A stretch of 6,550 nt of DNA, from the NCBI GenBank assembly GCA_024280535.1, contig JAJRPY010000033.1, positions 1 through 6,550 on the forward strand. The letters are read 5' to 3'. Source of the DNA: Gammaproteobacteria bacterium (lineage in GTDB: Bacteria; Pseudomonadota; Gammaproteobacteria; PS1; Pseudothioglobaceae). Position 1 is the stretch's first letter, and each line of letters starts with the position of its first letter. Shown piece by piece: positions 1 through 6,373 of this stretch. Both the position numbers and the translations under genes were made by a program. The notes beneath the pieces were generated by a model. The model ran no database searches. It saw only the letters and a program-made list of their open reading frames with translations, and was not told where the DNA came from.

Positions 1-1
1 G

Positions 2-1408
2 AATGAGGCAGGGGTGGCTAAATCGAGTATTACTTTTTTCTCATGGGCAGCCTTGGGCTATTCTTTTAAATTTGTGTGGGCGCCTTTGGTTGATCGCCTG
101 CCAGTGCCTTTATTAACAAGATTATTGGGTCGAAGAAGGGCATGGATGTTGATTGCTCAAGTGGCAATTATGGCATCGATATGGTTGATGTCCTCTATAG
201 ACCCTAAGGCGAGTATTGACAATTTGGAGTTGATGGCTATTGGTGCGGTTTTATTAGGGTTTTCTTCTGCCACGCAAGATATTGTGATTGATGCTTATCG
301 GATTGAATCGGCAGATCAAGACATGCAATCGATGTTATCTGCTACCTATATTGCCGGCTATAGAATTGGGATGTTGGTGGCAGGTGCTGGCGGTTTGTTT
401 TTGGCGAGTTATTTTGGTTCTAGTAAAGAGTTGTATAGTTTTTCGGCGTGGTCAAATACTTATTCGGTGATGATTATGGTGATGCTGGTCGGCGTGGTGA
501 CTACCTTGCTAATCAAAGAACCAGAATTAAACATTCACAATAAAGAATATTCAGCCTCATCCGAAGATTATCTTAGATTTTTTGCGCTATTTTTAGCCAT
601 TGTTACTGCTTTTATTGCAACATTTACTTATAGTGCTGAGTTGGGCGAAGCGCTTAAATCTAGTTTGACGGAGATATTTTCAAATAAGCATTTGGCTGGA
701 TTTATAGTCGGAACATTGAGAATGATGCTGGCTGTTACTGCTGCTTATGCTGCTGCCAGACTGTTGACTGTATTCAATATTGTTAATCAAACTATGGTTA
801 ATAACACGTATATCGAGCCAGTTAAAGATTTTTTCGATCGCTACGGGCTAAGCGTTGCTATTTTGTTATTGTCTGTGATTGGCTTGTATCGGGTGAGTGA
901 TATTGTACTGGGTGTTGTGGCTAATATTTTTTATCAGGATATGGGGTTTACTAAGGTGGAAATTGCCACAGTATCTAAAACATTTGGCCTGTTTATGACC
1001 ATTGCAGGCGGGTTTTTAGGCGGCTTAATGGCGATTAGATTTGGGGTTTTTAAGGTGTTATTTTTAGGCGCAGCATTGTCGGCATTAACAAACTTATTGT
1101 TTATTGTGTTGGCTAATGTGGGCCATGATATTACTTGGCTTTACGTGACCATTACTATGGATAATTTATCAGCAGGCTTGGCAGGGGCTGCCTTTATTGC
1201 CTTTTTATCAAGTTTGACCAATATTAAATTTACTGCTGTGCAATATGCGGTTTTTTCCTCATTAATGACCTTATTGCCAAAAATTTTCGGCGGTTATTCG
1301 GGTACGATTGTTGAAGTATTCGGCTATAGCGAATTTTTCATCCTGACCACATTAATCGGATTGCCTGTTTTGTATTTAGTTTACAAAATCAAACCTCATA
1401 TTAAATAG
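2..1408 (+). CDS. ampG: AmpG-type muropeptide permease (MFS), 5' end outside window
   Basis: Inner-membrane major facilitator protein of the AmpG family, which imports GlcNAc-anhydro-MurNAc(-peptides) released from peptidoglycan into the cytoplasm. The frame is open to the left edge, and the first visible residues (NEAGVAKSSITFFSW) align with an internal E. coli AmpG stretch near residue 45. About 40 N-terminal residues are therefore missing, and the GTG at 14 is not the real start. Residues here count that GTG as 1. AmpG-like landmarks are FKFVWAPLVDRL (18-29), the charged GRRRAW after it (39-44), SSATQDIVIDAYR (84-96), GYRIGML (115-121) and LYRVSDIVLG (291-300). Many hydrophobic segments follow. 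It is unusual in carrying about 95 extra residues (roughly 172-268), with two more hydrophobic stretches, between the two six-helix halves. It lacks the extra C-terminal helices of E. coli AmpG. nagZ follows 40 bases downstream, which supports the recycling role. The family call is firm; exact substrate is inferred. Confidence 0.88.
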   Translation, partial: NEAGVAKSSITFFSWAALGYSFKFVWAPLVDRLPVPLLTRLLGRRRAWMLIAQVAIMASIWLMSSIDPKASIDNLELMAIGAVLLGFSSATQDIVIDAYRIESADQDMQSMLSATYIAGYRIGMLVAGAGGLFLASYFGSSKELYSFSAWSNTYSVMIMVMLVGVVTTLLIKEPELNIHNKEYSASSEDYLRFFALFLAIVTAFIATFTYSAELGEALKSSLTEIFSNKHLAGFIVGTLRMMLAVTAAYAAARLLTVFNIVNQTMVNNTYIEPVKDFFDRYGLSVAILLLSVIGLYRVSDIVLGVVANIFYQDMGFTKVEIATVSKTFGLFMTIAGGFLGGLMAIRFGVFKVLFLGAALSALTNLLFIVLANVGHDITWLYVTITMDNLSAGLAGAAFIAFLSSLTNIKFTAVQYAVFSSLMTLLPKIFGGYSGTIVEVFGYSEFFILTTLIGLPVLYLVYKIKPHIK

Positions 1409-1448
1409 GGCTTTGCGTGACTACAAATCATCATCAAATTGGACTATT

Positions 1449-2468
1449 ATGCAACAATCTCAAATAAATGATGCAACTGCCTCAATGACATTGGGCGCTA
1501 TTATGATGGATGTGTCGGGCTTGGTGTTGACAAAAACAGAGGCTAATCAATTACGTAAGCCTGCGATTGGCGGTGTTATTCTTTTTTCGCGTAATTTTGA
1601 ATCAATCGATCAGGTGAAAAAATTAATTAATTCTATTCGCCAGATTAACACCACCTTGCTCATTGCTGTGGATCATGAGGGCGGTCGGGTGCAACGCTTT
1701 AAAAAAGGATTTACGCGCCTGCCTGCCATGAAAAAATTGGGCGACCTTTATGATAGAGATGTAGAATTGGCTGAAAAACTGGCTTTTTCTTGTGGCTTTG
1801 TGTTGGCTTATGAACTGCTTGAGATAGGTGTGGATTTTTCTTTTGCGCCTGTGCTAGATATTGAATATGGGCAATCTTCGGTGATTGGCGATCGTGCTTT
1901 TCATGCCAATCCTAAGGTGGTTGGTTTATTAGCAGGCAGTTTGATTGATGGCATGCATAAGGCGGGGATGAAATGCGTCGGTAAGCATTTTCCTGGGCAT
2001 GGCTTTGTTGCAGCTGATTCGCATCATGATTTGCCCATTGATGATCGCCCTATGGCTGAATTAATGGATGATATGGTGCCTTTTAAGGCGTTGATAGGTT
2101 GTGGCTTAGATGCGGTGATGCCGGCTCATGTGGTGTATTCTCAGGTGGATGACAAGCCGGCTGGATTTTCGAAAAAATGGATTCAAGGAATATTAAAAGA
2201 GCAGATGGGTTTTTCTGGCATCGTGTTTAGTGATGATTTGTCTATGCAGGGCGCTCATTTTATTAAAAATATCCATGACCGAGTGCGTGTGGCACTAGAC
2301 AGTGGCTGTGATATGGTGCTTATTTGTAACCATCCTGATAAGGTTGATGAGGTGATTGATGCGCCTTGGGGTGGTAGCGATAAACTGCAATTAATGCAAG
2401 GTTATAAGCACTTTAACTGCGATAAAATAGCGCATTTAACCCATTTAGACAATATACGAGATTTATGA
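1449..2468 (+). CDS. nagZ: beta-N-acetylhexosaminidase NagZ (glycoside hydrolase family 3)
   Basis: Cytoplasmic enzyme of peptidoglycan recycling that removes GlcNAc from GlcNAc-anhydro-MurNAc(-peptide), the compound imported by AmpG. With the ATG at 1449 as start it has 339 residues, against 341 in E. coli. Visible NagZ signatures are IGGVILFSRNF (40-50), AVDHEGGRVQRF (73-84), FAPVLD (132-137), KHFPGHG (179-185), the DSH Asp-His dyad typical of NagZ (190-192) and FSDDLSMQG (260-268), whose first Asp (262) is the expected nucleophile. All catalytic residues are present. The start is uncertain: no candidate has a clear Shine-Dalgarno site. The frame opens with TTG at 1413, and ATG at 1485 gives MTLGAIMMDV, which lines up with the E. 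coli N-terminus. It lies 40 bases after ampG, so the two are probably co-transcribed. Its TGA overlaps the ATG of the next gene. Confidence 0.93.
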   Translation: MQQSQINDATASMTLGAIMMDVSGLVLTKTEANQLRKPAIGGVILFSRNFESIDQVKKLINSIRQINTTLLIAVDHEGGRVQRFKKGFTRLPAMKKLGDLYDRDVELAEKLAFSCGFVLAYELLEIGVDFSFAPVLDIEYGQSSVIGDRAFHANPKVVGLLAGSLIDGMHKAGMKCVGKHFPGHGFVAADSHHDLPIDDRPMAELMDDMVPFKALIGCGLDAVMPAHVVYSQVDDKPAGFSKKWIQGILKEQMGFSGIVFSDDLSMQGAHFIKNIHDRVRVALDSGCDMVLICNHPDKVDEVIDAPWGGSDKLQLMQGYKHFNCDKIAHLTHLDNIRDL

Positions 2469-2758
2469 TGAGTAATAACAATTCAAACAATTCAAACGAT
2501 TATGAAATTAGAATGCTAAGTGCCATGAGAAAAACACTGATTGCCATTGCTAAAGACACAATGACTAAACCAGGTTTGCGCCATCCACTAACGCAAAATA
2601 CGCAAGAAATGATTACCGATTGTTTGAATATTGTCATCTCACGACAAACAGAAATTGAAAAAGAAGCAGGCACACACACCAAAATGAAGCCCGTTTATAC
2701 CGATGAGCAAACGGTGCAAAGTTTCTCGATTGATGATTTAAAGAAAACCCTTAATTAG
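2465..2758 (+). CDS. Small conserved-looking protein of unknown function, coupled to nagZ
   Basis: A 97-residue soluble protein without membrane segments. The ATG at 2465 overlaps the nagZ TGA (ATGA), and a second in-frame ATG follows at 2468, so translation is probably coupled to nagZ. The first dozen residues are an Asn/Ser-rich tail (NNNSNNSND) made by a 9-base tandem repeat. A compact helical-looking core follows (about 13-65), with RKTLIAIAKDT, PGLRHPLTQNT and CLNIVISRQTEIEKE, and then a more polar C-terminus ending SIDDLKKTLN. I recall similar gammaproteobacterial proteins of about 90 residues with an IAKDT..PG..HPLS..T pattern, some carrying the database label 'segregation and condensation protein A'. 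They are far too short to be true ScpA, so I do not adopt that name. Location after ampG-nagZ suggests co-expression with cell-wall recycling but does not prove a shared job. The gene is real with good confidence; function is unknown. Confidence 0.8.
   Translation: MMSNNNSNNSNDYEIRMLSAMRKTLIAIAKDTMTKPGLRHPLTQNTQEMITDCLNIVISRQTEIEKEAGTHTKMKPVYTDEQTVQSFSIDDLKKTLN
2477..2494 (+). repeat. Two-copy 9-base in-frame tandem repeat
   Basis: The unit AACAATTCA occurs twice perfectly (2477-2485 and 2486-2494) and then begins a degraded third copy (AACGATTAT). It encodes Asn-Asn-Ser repeats at the extreme N-terminus of the 97-residue protein. Because the unit is three codons long, copy-number change would alter the tail length without breaking the frame. 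Confidence 0.7.
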
Positions 2759-2784
2759 ACGATTTGAGTCTGTTGCCGAGTGCA

Positions 2785-4950
2785 TTAAACGAATTCTAAA
2801 TTAGCATAACTGGCAATAAGCCATTTTGTACCTGCCCGTTTAAAATTGATTTGAATTCTGGCGCTATCACCACTGCCTTCAAAATTAAGCACTGTGCCAA
2901 ACCCAAATGTGGCGTGTTTAACGCCCGCGCCAATAGCCAGTTGCCCGTTTGCTGTGGGTTCAATAGTAGATTCATCAATAATATCATGCTGATAATTGGC
3001 TTGAGTTGCACCAAATTTTGCCTTAATTTTGTTGATATATTCGCCCGGGATTTCGTCTAAAAATCGGGATGGGTAGGCGTATAAATGCTTGCCGTGTAAA
3101 AAGCGTTTAATGGTGAATGTTAGGGTGAGTCTTTTCATGGCTCGGGTCATGCCGACATAGCATAATCGCCTTTCCTCATCCATTAAATGTGGCTCGTCTT
3201 TGGATTGTCTTGAGGGGAATAAATCCTCTTCTAGGCCACCTAAAAATACATTGGGAAACTCTAGCCCTTTGGCTGAATGAATAGTCATCAGTTGCACATT
3301 GTCAACAATCGGTGCATTGGTGTCACCACTGGAATCAAGAGAAGCTAGAGCGATAAAGCCAATCACCTCATCCATATCACTGTCTGTATCATGAATGTAT
3401 AGTTTGGCTGCTGAGATGAGTTCTTCTAAATTTTCTTTTTTGCTGCCGGCTTTGTCTGATTTATCATGGCTGTAATGAACCATCAAGCCAGAATGGGTGA
3501 GCAAATAATCCACTTTTTCGCTTAGGATTAAATGTTTAGAGTCATCACTCATTTGCTCTATTAACTGGATAAAACTGGTGAGCGCGTTGGATGCGCGTGT
3601 TGGTAGGGTGGGTGCTATTTGGATGGCTGCTTGAAATAGATTGGTATGCTGATGGTTGGAAAATTCTCGGATTTTGTTTAAAGTGGTATTGCCAATGCCT
3701 CGTGTTGGAAGATTGATAATGCGTTCAAAAGCAACATTATCTGTTGTATTTTCGCAAAGTCGCAAGTAGCCAAGCGCATCTTTAATTTCAGCACGATCAA
3801 AAAATCGCAAACCGCCATAGATAATGTAAGGAATGTTGTGTTTAATCAGCGCATTTTCAAAGATGCGTGACTGTGCATTTGAGCGATACAAAATAGCGCA
3901 GTCACTGGCACTGGAGCCATCTTTAATCAATTGTTCGATACGTCGAATCACATAATCTGCCTCGTCCGTTTCTGTGCGTGCCTCGTATAAATCAATCAAT
4001 TCACCATTGCCAGAATCAGTCCATAATGATTTGCCCATTCTGTTGGCGTTATGGGCAATGAGTGCGTTTGATGCGGATAGAATATTGCCCGTTGAGCGAT
4101 AATTTTGCTCAAGACGAATGGTTTGAATGGGGGCAAAATCGGTTTCTAATCGGGTAATATTTTCAATTTTTGCCCCGCGCCAGCCATAAATTGATTGGTC
4201 GTCATCTCCTACACAAAATACATAATTTTGGCCAGTAAATAATTGCTTAATCCATTGGTATTGTATGGTGTTGGTGTCTTGAAATTCATCCACCAAAATA
4301 TGTGAAAAAAGCGTTTGATAATGCTCAAGTAACTCAGTGCTTTGTTTGAGTAGTTCATAACTGCGTACTAATAATTCGGCAAAATCGATTAAATCGTTGG
4401 CACGACAATACGCCTCATACAATACAAACACTTCAAGGCTTTTCTTAATAAAAAAGTTATAGCCTGCCTCTACTTCTTCGGCGCGAATGCCCTCATCTTT
4501 TTGTTGATTGATAAACCATTGAACCTTTCTTGCTGGAAATTTAGATTCATCAATGTAATTTTCTTTCATGAGGCGCTTAATAATGCGTAATTGGTCTTGT
4601 GCATCTAGTATTTGAAAGCCTGAGGTGAGTCCGGCTTTTTCATAATGCGCACGCAATAATCGATGCGCCAGCCCGTGAAAAGTGCCAACCCACATACTTT
4701 GGATGGGTCTTCTTAGTAACATTCCAAGACGTTCACGCATTTCTGCTGCGGCTTTATTGGTAAAAGTAACCGCCAAGATTGAGTCGGTATGCACCTCTTT
4801 TTGCGTCACCAAGTAAGCTATTCTGTGGGTCAGTACGCGTGTTTTGCCACTGCCGGCACCCGCTAGTATGAGTGCATTTTTGCTATCATACAGTGCTACT
4901 GATTGATGTTGTTTGTCGTTTAGCCCGTTGGTTATTTCTGATAAATTCAT
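2785..4950 (-). CDS. uvrD: DNA helicase II UvrD (superfamily 1A, 3'-5' helicase)
   Basis: ATP-dependent 3'-5' DNA helicase acting in nucleotide excision repair (displacing UvrC and the cut oligonucleotide) and in methyl-directed mismatch repair. It has 721 residues, against 720 in E. coli UvrD, and the ATG at 4950 gives an N-terminus (MNLSEITNGLNDKQ) that lines up with the E. coli start. SF1 motifs in order are Walker A AGAGSGKT (30-37), TFTNKAAAEM (62-71), Walker B VDEFQDTN (220-227), GDDDQSIYGWRGA (248-260), RLEQNYRST (279-287), LMTIHSAKGLEF (554-565) and YVGMTRA (598-604). The last 45 or so residues (HATFGFGTV through KWLIASYANLE) form the C-terminal Tudor-like domain that in E. coli contacts RNA polymerase. 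This and the full-length similarity favour UvrD over Rep or PcrA. No key residue is missing. It is convergent with the nagZ operon, leaving 26 bases between stop codons, and has its own promoter upstream. Confidence 0.97.
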   Translation of the reverse strand: MNLSEITNGLNDKQHQSVALYDSKNALILAGAGSGKTRVLTHRIAYLVTQKEVHTDSILAVTFTNKAAAEMRERLGMLLRRPIQSMWVGTFHGLAHRLLRAHYEKAGLTSGFQILDAQDQLRIIKRLMKENYIDESKFPARKVQWFINQQKDEGIRAEEVEAGYNFFIKKSLEVFVLYEAYCRANDLIDFAELLVRSYELLKQSTELLEHYQTLFSHILVDEFQDTNTIQYQWIKQLFTGQNYVFCVGDDDQSIYGWRGAKIENITRLETDFAPIQTIRLEQNYRSTGNILSASNALIAHNANRMGKSLWTDSGNGELIDLYEARTETDEADYVIRRIEQLIKDGSSASDCAILYRSNAQSRIFENALIKHNIPYIIYGGLRFFDRAEIKDALGYLRLCENTTDNVAFERIINLPTRGIGNTTLNKIREFSNHQHTNLFQAAIQIAPTLPTRASNALTSFIQLIEQMSDDSKHLILSEKVDYLLTHSGLMVHYSHDKSDKAGSKKENLEELISAAKLYIHDTDSDMDEVIGFIALASLDSSGDTNAPIVDNVQLMTIHSAKGLEFPNVFLGGLEEDLFPSRQSKDEPHLMDEERRLCYVGMTRAMKRLTLTFTIKRFLHGKHLYAYPSRFLDEIPGEYINKIKAKFGATQANYQHDIIDESTIEPTANGQLAIGAGVKHATFGFGTVLNFEGSGDSARIQINFKRAGTKWLIASYANLEFV

Positions 4951-4979
4951 TGATTTTTCTTGCCTTATGAAATTTAATG

Positions 4980-5008
4980 GTTATAATATTACCTTTCTCT
5001 TATGTCAG
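4980..5008 (-). promoter_or_regulatory. Predicted sigma-70 promoter of uvrD
   Basis: Read on the minus strand, CTGACA (5003-5008, five of six matches to TTGACA) is followed after exactly 17 bases by TATAAC (4980-4985, five of six to TATAAT). Transcription would begin near 4973, giving a leader of about 20-25 bases before the uvrD ATG at 4950. I found no convincing CTGT-N8-ACAG LexA operator in the gap, so SOS control as in E. coli uvrD is not evident. Confidence 0.65.
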
Positions 5009-5038
5009 TTGAAATATTGTTCTGATATAAGCTACAAA
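5009..5038 (+). promoter_or_regulatory. Possible promoter of the 61-residue gene
   Basis: TTGAAA (5009-5014) lies 18 bases before TACAAA (5033-5038), a moderate sigma-70 match pointing toward the small gene and predicting a leader of about 20 bases. Its -35 hexamer directly abuts the -35 of the uvrD promoter on the other strand. Other AT-rich -10-like words nearby (TATAAG, TATAAA) make the exact choice uncertain. Confidence 0.4.
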
Positions 5039-5053
5039 ATTATAAACATTATT

Positions 5054-5060
5054 TAAGGAG
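5054..5060 (+). promoter_or_regulatory. Strong Shine-Dalgarno site of the 61-residue gene
   Basis: TAAGGAG sits seven bases before the ATG at 5068. It is the best ribosome binding site in the window and fixes the start of this small gene. Confidence 0.85.
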
Positions 5061-5067
5061 TATCAGC

Positions 5068-5253
5068 ATGACTTACTACGAAGGCGTTAAAAAAATGGAA
5101 GAAATGGGTGTAAATGACAACTATATTCAAGGTTGGGTCGCCGGTTTTTTAAACAATCCTGAAATCGAAGAGCAAAGAAAAACCGATGAATACGAAGCAG
5201 GCTATGAAGATGGTGGCGAGCACTCAGATGCAAACTTCGCTAAGTTTTGTTAA
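5068..5253 (+). CDS. Small acidic protein of unknown function (61 aa)
   Basis: A 61-residue, strongly acidic protein with 14 Asp/Glu against 5 Lys/Arg. It is rich in aromatic residues and ends in a lone Cys (NFAKFC). There is no signal peptide or membrane segment, so it is probably cytoplasmic. Its centre has two Gly/aromatic motifs, YIQGWVAGFLNNP (19-31) and EYEAGYEDGG (41-50), separated by a charged linker. This loosely recalls the short aromatic-glycine motifs of ribosome modulation factor, but RMF is basic and lacks this sequence, so I do not make that assignment. A strong Shine-Dalgarno site, a plausible promoter and an intrinsic terminator 20 bases past the stop make it look like a genuine, well-translated single-gene unit. 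It lies divergent from uvrD and immediately upstream of epmB. I do not recognise the family with certainty. Confidence 0.82.
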   Translation: MTYYEGVKKMEEMGVNDNYIQGWVAGFLNNPEIEEQRKTDEYEAGYEDGGEHSDANFAKFC

Positions 5254-5272
5254 GATTTAGATAAATTGAATT

Positions 5273-5299
5273 AAAAAGGCTCCTGATGGGGCTTTTTTT
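5273..5299 (+). terminator. Intrinsic terminator after the 61-residue gene, abutting the epmB start
   Basis: AAAAAGGCTCC (5273-5283) pairs with GGGGCTTTTTT (5288-5298) around a TGAT loop, an 11-pair stem with two G-U pairs, and ends in seven T residues (5293-5299). It starts 19 bases after the TAA of the small gene. The T-tract runs directly into the ATG at 5300, so the stem also holds the only G-rich stretch that could serve as a ribosome binding site for epmB. Confidence 0.85.
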
Positions 5300-6244
5300 A
5301 TGCCTATGAGCCAGTGGCAACAACAAGCAAAAGATGCACTAAAAGGCGTACAACAGAGTAATGAGTTTTTCAATACTCAGGCGTTTACGCAAGCCAAATT
5401 TCCAATCAAAATCCCGCTTAAATACGCCAGCCTGATAGAGGACAACAATCCTAACGACCCTTTGCTTAGGCAGGTTATGCCTCAGGTATCAGCGGCTGAG
5501 GGTGGATATTCTTTGTCGCCGTTAAACGATGAAAATCATGCTCCTGTCGATGGGCTAATTCACAAATACCCCAATCGGGTACTGCTGATTGCCTCCCAAG
5601 TGTGTGCGATACATTGCCAATATTGTTTTAGGCAAAATTTTGATTATAGTCAGCACGATGCGATGAGTAATTGGGCGGCTATTGAGCAATACATCCAGCA
5701 GCATATAGAAATTAACGAGGTTATTTTAAGTGGCGGCGACCCGCTGAGTTTGAGTGATCAAAAACTGGAAAAACTGATTCAAAAACTTGAGCTGATTAAG
5801 CATATAACCACCTTGCGTATTCATTCGCGCGCCTTGGTGGTGATCCCCAGTCGAATTACCGAGCAGTTGATTAATATGCTGGCTAAAACGCGGCTAAATG
5901 TGGTGCTGGTCACGCATATTAATCATGCCCATGAGCTTTCGTTAGAGTTTTGTGAAAATATCGCAAAAATTAAACAAGTTACTTTACTCAATCAATCGGT
6001 ATTGTTAAAGGGGGTTAATGACGATTTAGACAGCCTAAAATCATTGAGTTTGGCGTTATTTGAGGCAAAAATTTTGCCTTATTATTTGCATATGCTAGAC
6101 AAGGTGTCTGGTGCGGAAAATTATTTTGTCAGTGATGAAAAAGCCCTGCAATTACACCAGCAATTACAATCTCAACTGAGTGGCTATTTGGTGCCTAAAC
6201 TGGTTCGAGATTTGGGTCGTGAGGCTAAAACTTGGCTATTGTAA
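5300..6244 (+). CDS. epmB: EF-P lysine 2,3-aminomutase EpmB (KamA-family radical SAM)
   Basis: Radical SAM, PLP-dependent enzyme converting (S)-alpha-lysine to (R)-beta-lysine, which EpmA attaches to a lysine of elongation factor P to help ribosomes through polyproline stretches. It has 314 residues, against about 340 in E. coli EpmB. The [4Fe-4S]-binding CxxxCxxC is Cys102-Cys106-Cys109 (CAIHCQYCF). Other family motifs are NPNDPLLRQV (50-59), HKYPNRVLLI (88-97), LSGGDPLS (143-150), RIHSRALVVIPSRI (173-186), THINHAHE (205-212), LLNQSVLLKGVND (229-241), YYLHMLDKV (261-269) and GYLVPKLVRD (295-304). Lys310 lines up with the lysine expected to hold PLP; the chain stops four residues later, a slightly shorter tail than usual. 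Starts possible are ATG 5300 or 5306; an in-frame TGA at 5267 limits extension. Neither has a free Shine-Dalgarno site, because the upstream bases form a terminator. No efp or epmA is in the window. Confidence 0.92.
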   Translation: MPMSQWQQQAKDALKGVQQSNEFFNTQAFTQAKFPIKIPLKYASLIEDNNPNDPLLRQVMPQVSAAEGGYSLSPLNDENHAPVDGLIHKYPNRVLLIASQVCAIHCQYCFRQNFDYSQHDAMSNWAAIEQYIQQHIEINEVILSGGDPLSLSDQKLEKLIQKLELIKHITTLRIHSRALVVIPSRITEQLINMLAKTRLNVVLVTHINHAHELSLEFCENIAKIKQVTLLNQSVLLKGVNDDLDSLKSLSLALFEAKILPYYLHMLDKVSGAENYFVSDEKALQLHQQLQSQLSGYLVPKLVRDLGREAKTWLL

Positions 6245-6264
6245 GAGACCTTTGCATAAATAGG
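6245..6264. mobile_element. Possible insertion-sequence or MITE end, unpaired
   Basis: GAGACCTTTGCA and the following AT-rich bases begin immediately after the epmB TAA. From memory, ends of this GAGACC-TTGCA form occur in IS5-family elements, some of which duplicate a TNA target, and the adjoining TAA would fit that. I see no matching GGTCTC end and no transposase in the window, so at best this is a remnant or solo end. Confidence 0.25.
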
Positions 6265-6308
6265 AATGATAAGTAAAATTCAATTTTTTGTTTAATGGGT
6301 GATTTTCT

Positions 6309-6373
6309 TAAACCCAACCCTAGCAGGGTTAGTGCTACATAGCAATCCTCTGGGAGGACTAAGGTAGGGTTTA
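6309..6373. other. Dense inverted-repeat element with cloverleaf potential
   Basis: An outer 7-base pair, TAAACCC (6309-6315) with GGGTTTA (6367-6373), encloses three small hairpins: AACCCT/AGGGTT (6316-6330), TGCTA/TAGCA (6333-6344) and TCCTC/GAGGA (6346-6358). An alternative fold pairs AACCCTA (6316-6322) with TAGGGTT (6365-6371) and TTAGT (6329-6333) with ACTAA (6358-6362). It is not a tRNA: arm sizes, loops and the T-arm consensus do not fit. It lies between convergent genes and includes the stop codon of the minus-strand thioredoxin-like gene, so it would be the 3' end of that transcript and of an epmB read-through. It has no T-tract, so it is not a standard intrinsic terminator. It may be a dispersed genomic repeat or an RNA-stabilising 3' structure. 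Confidence 0.6.

Noticed and set aside
288..470. 60-residue open frame inside ampG, plus strand
   Set aside because: It lies wholly within the ampG coding frame, whose protein matches a known family; this frame has no ribosome binding site and no recognisable content.
1413..1448. nagZ starting at the TTG at 1413
   Set aside because: This would add 12 residues without family similarity; the AGGG before it is only two bases from the TTG, too close for a normal ribosome binding site.
2500..2682. 60-residue minus-strand frame opposite the 97-residue gene
   Set aside because: Antisense to a better-supported coupled gene, with no Shine-Dalgarno site; likely a shadow.
2757..2771. Terminator between the convergent 97-residue gene and uvrD
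   Set aside because: Only a 4-base AGAC/GTCT pairing with no T-tract; too weak to call.
2796..3060. Short frames on both strands within the 3' end of uvrD (minus 2796-3014, plus 2851-3060)
   Set aside because: The uvrD frame here encodes its conserved C-terminal domain, so the others are by-products.
4951..5067. LexA operator controlling uvrD
   Set aside because: E. coli uvrD is SOS-regulated, but no CTGT-N8-ACAG-like palindrome was found here.
6309..6373. tRNA gene
   Set aside because: A 7-pair closing stem and three hairpins resemble a cloverleaf, but the hairpin loops are only 2-3 bases, there is no anticodon-arm geometry and there is no GTTC T-loop.
6309..6373. Integron attC recombination site
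   Set aside because: The inverted arms do not carry the RYYYAAC/GTTRRRY core pair in the correct order, and no integrase or cassette array is present.
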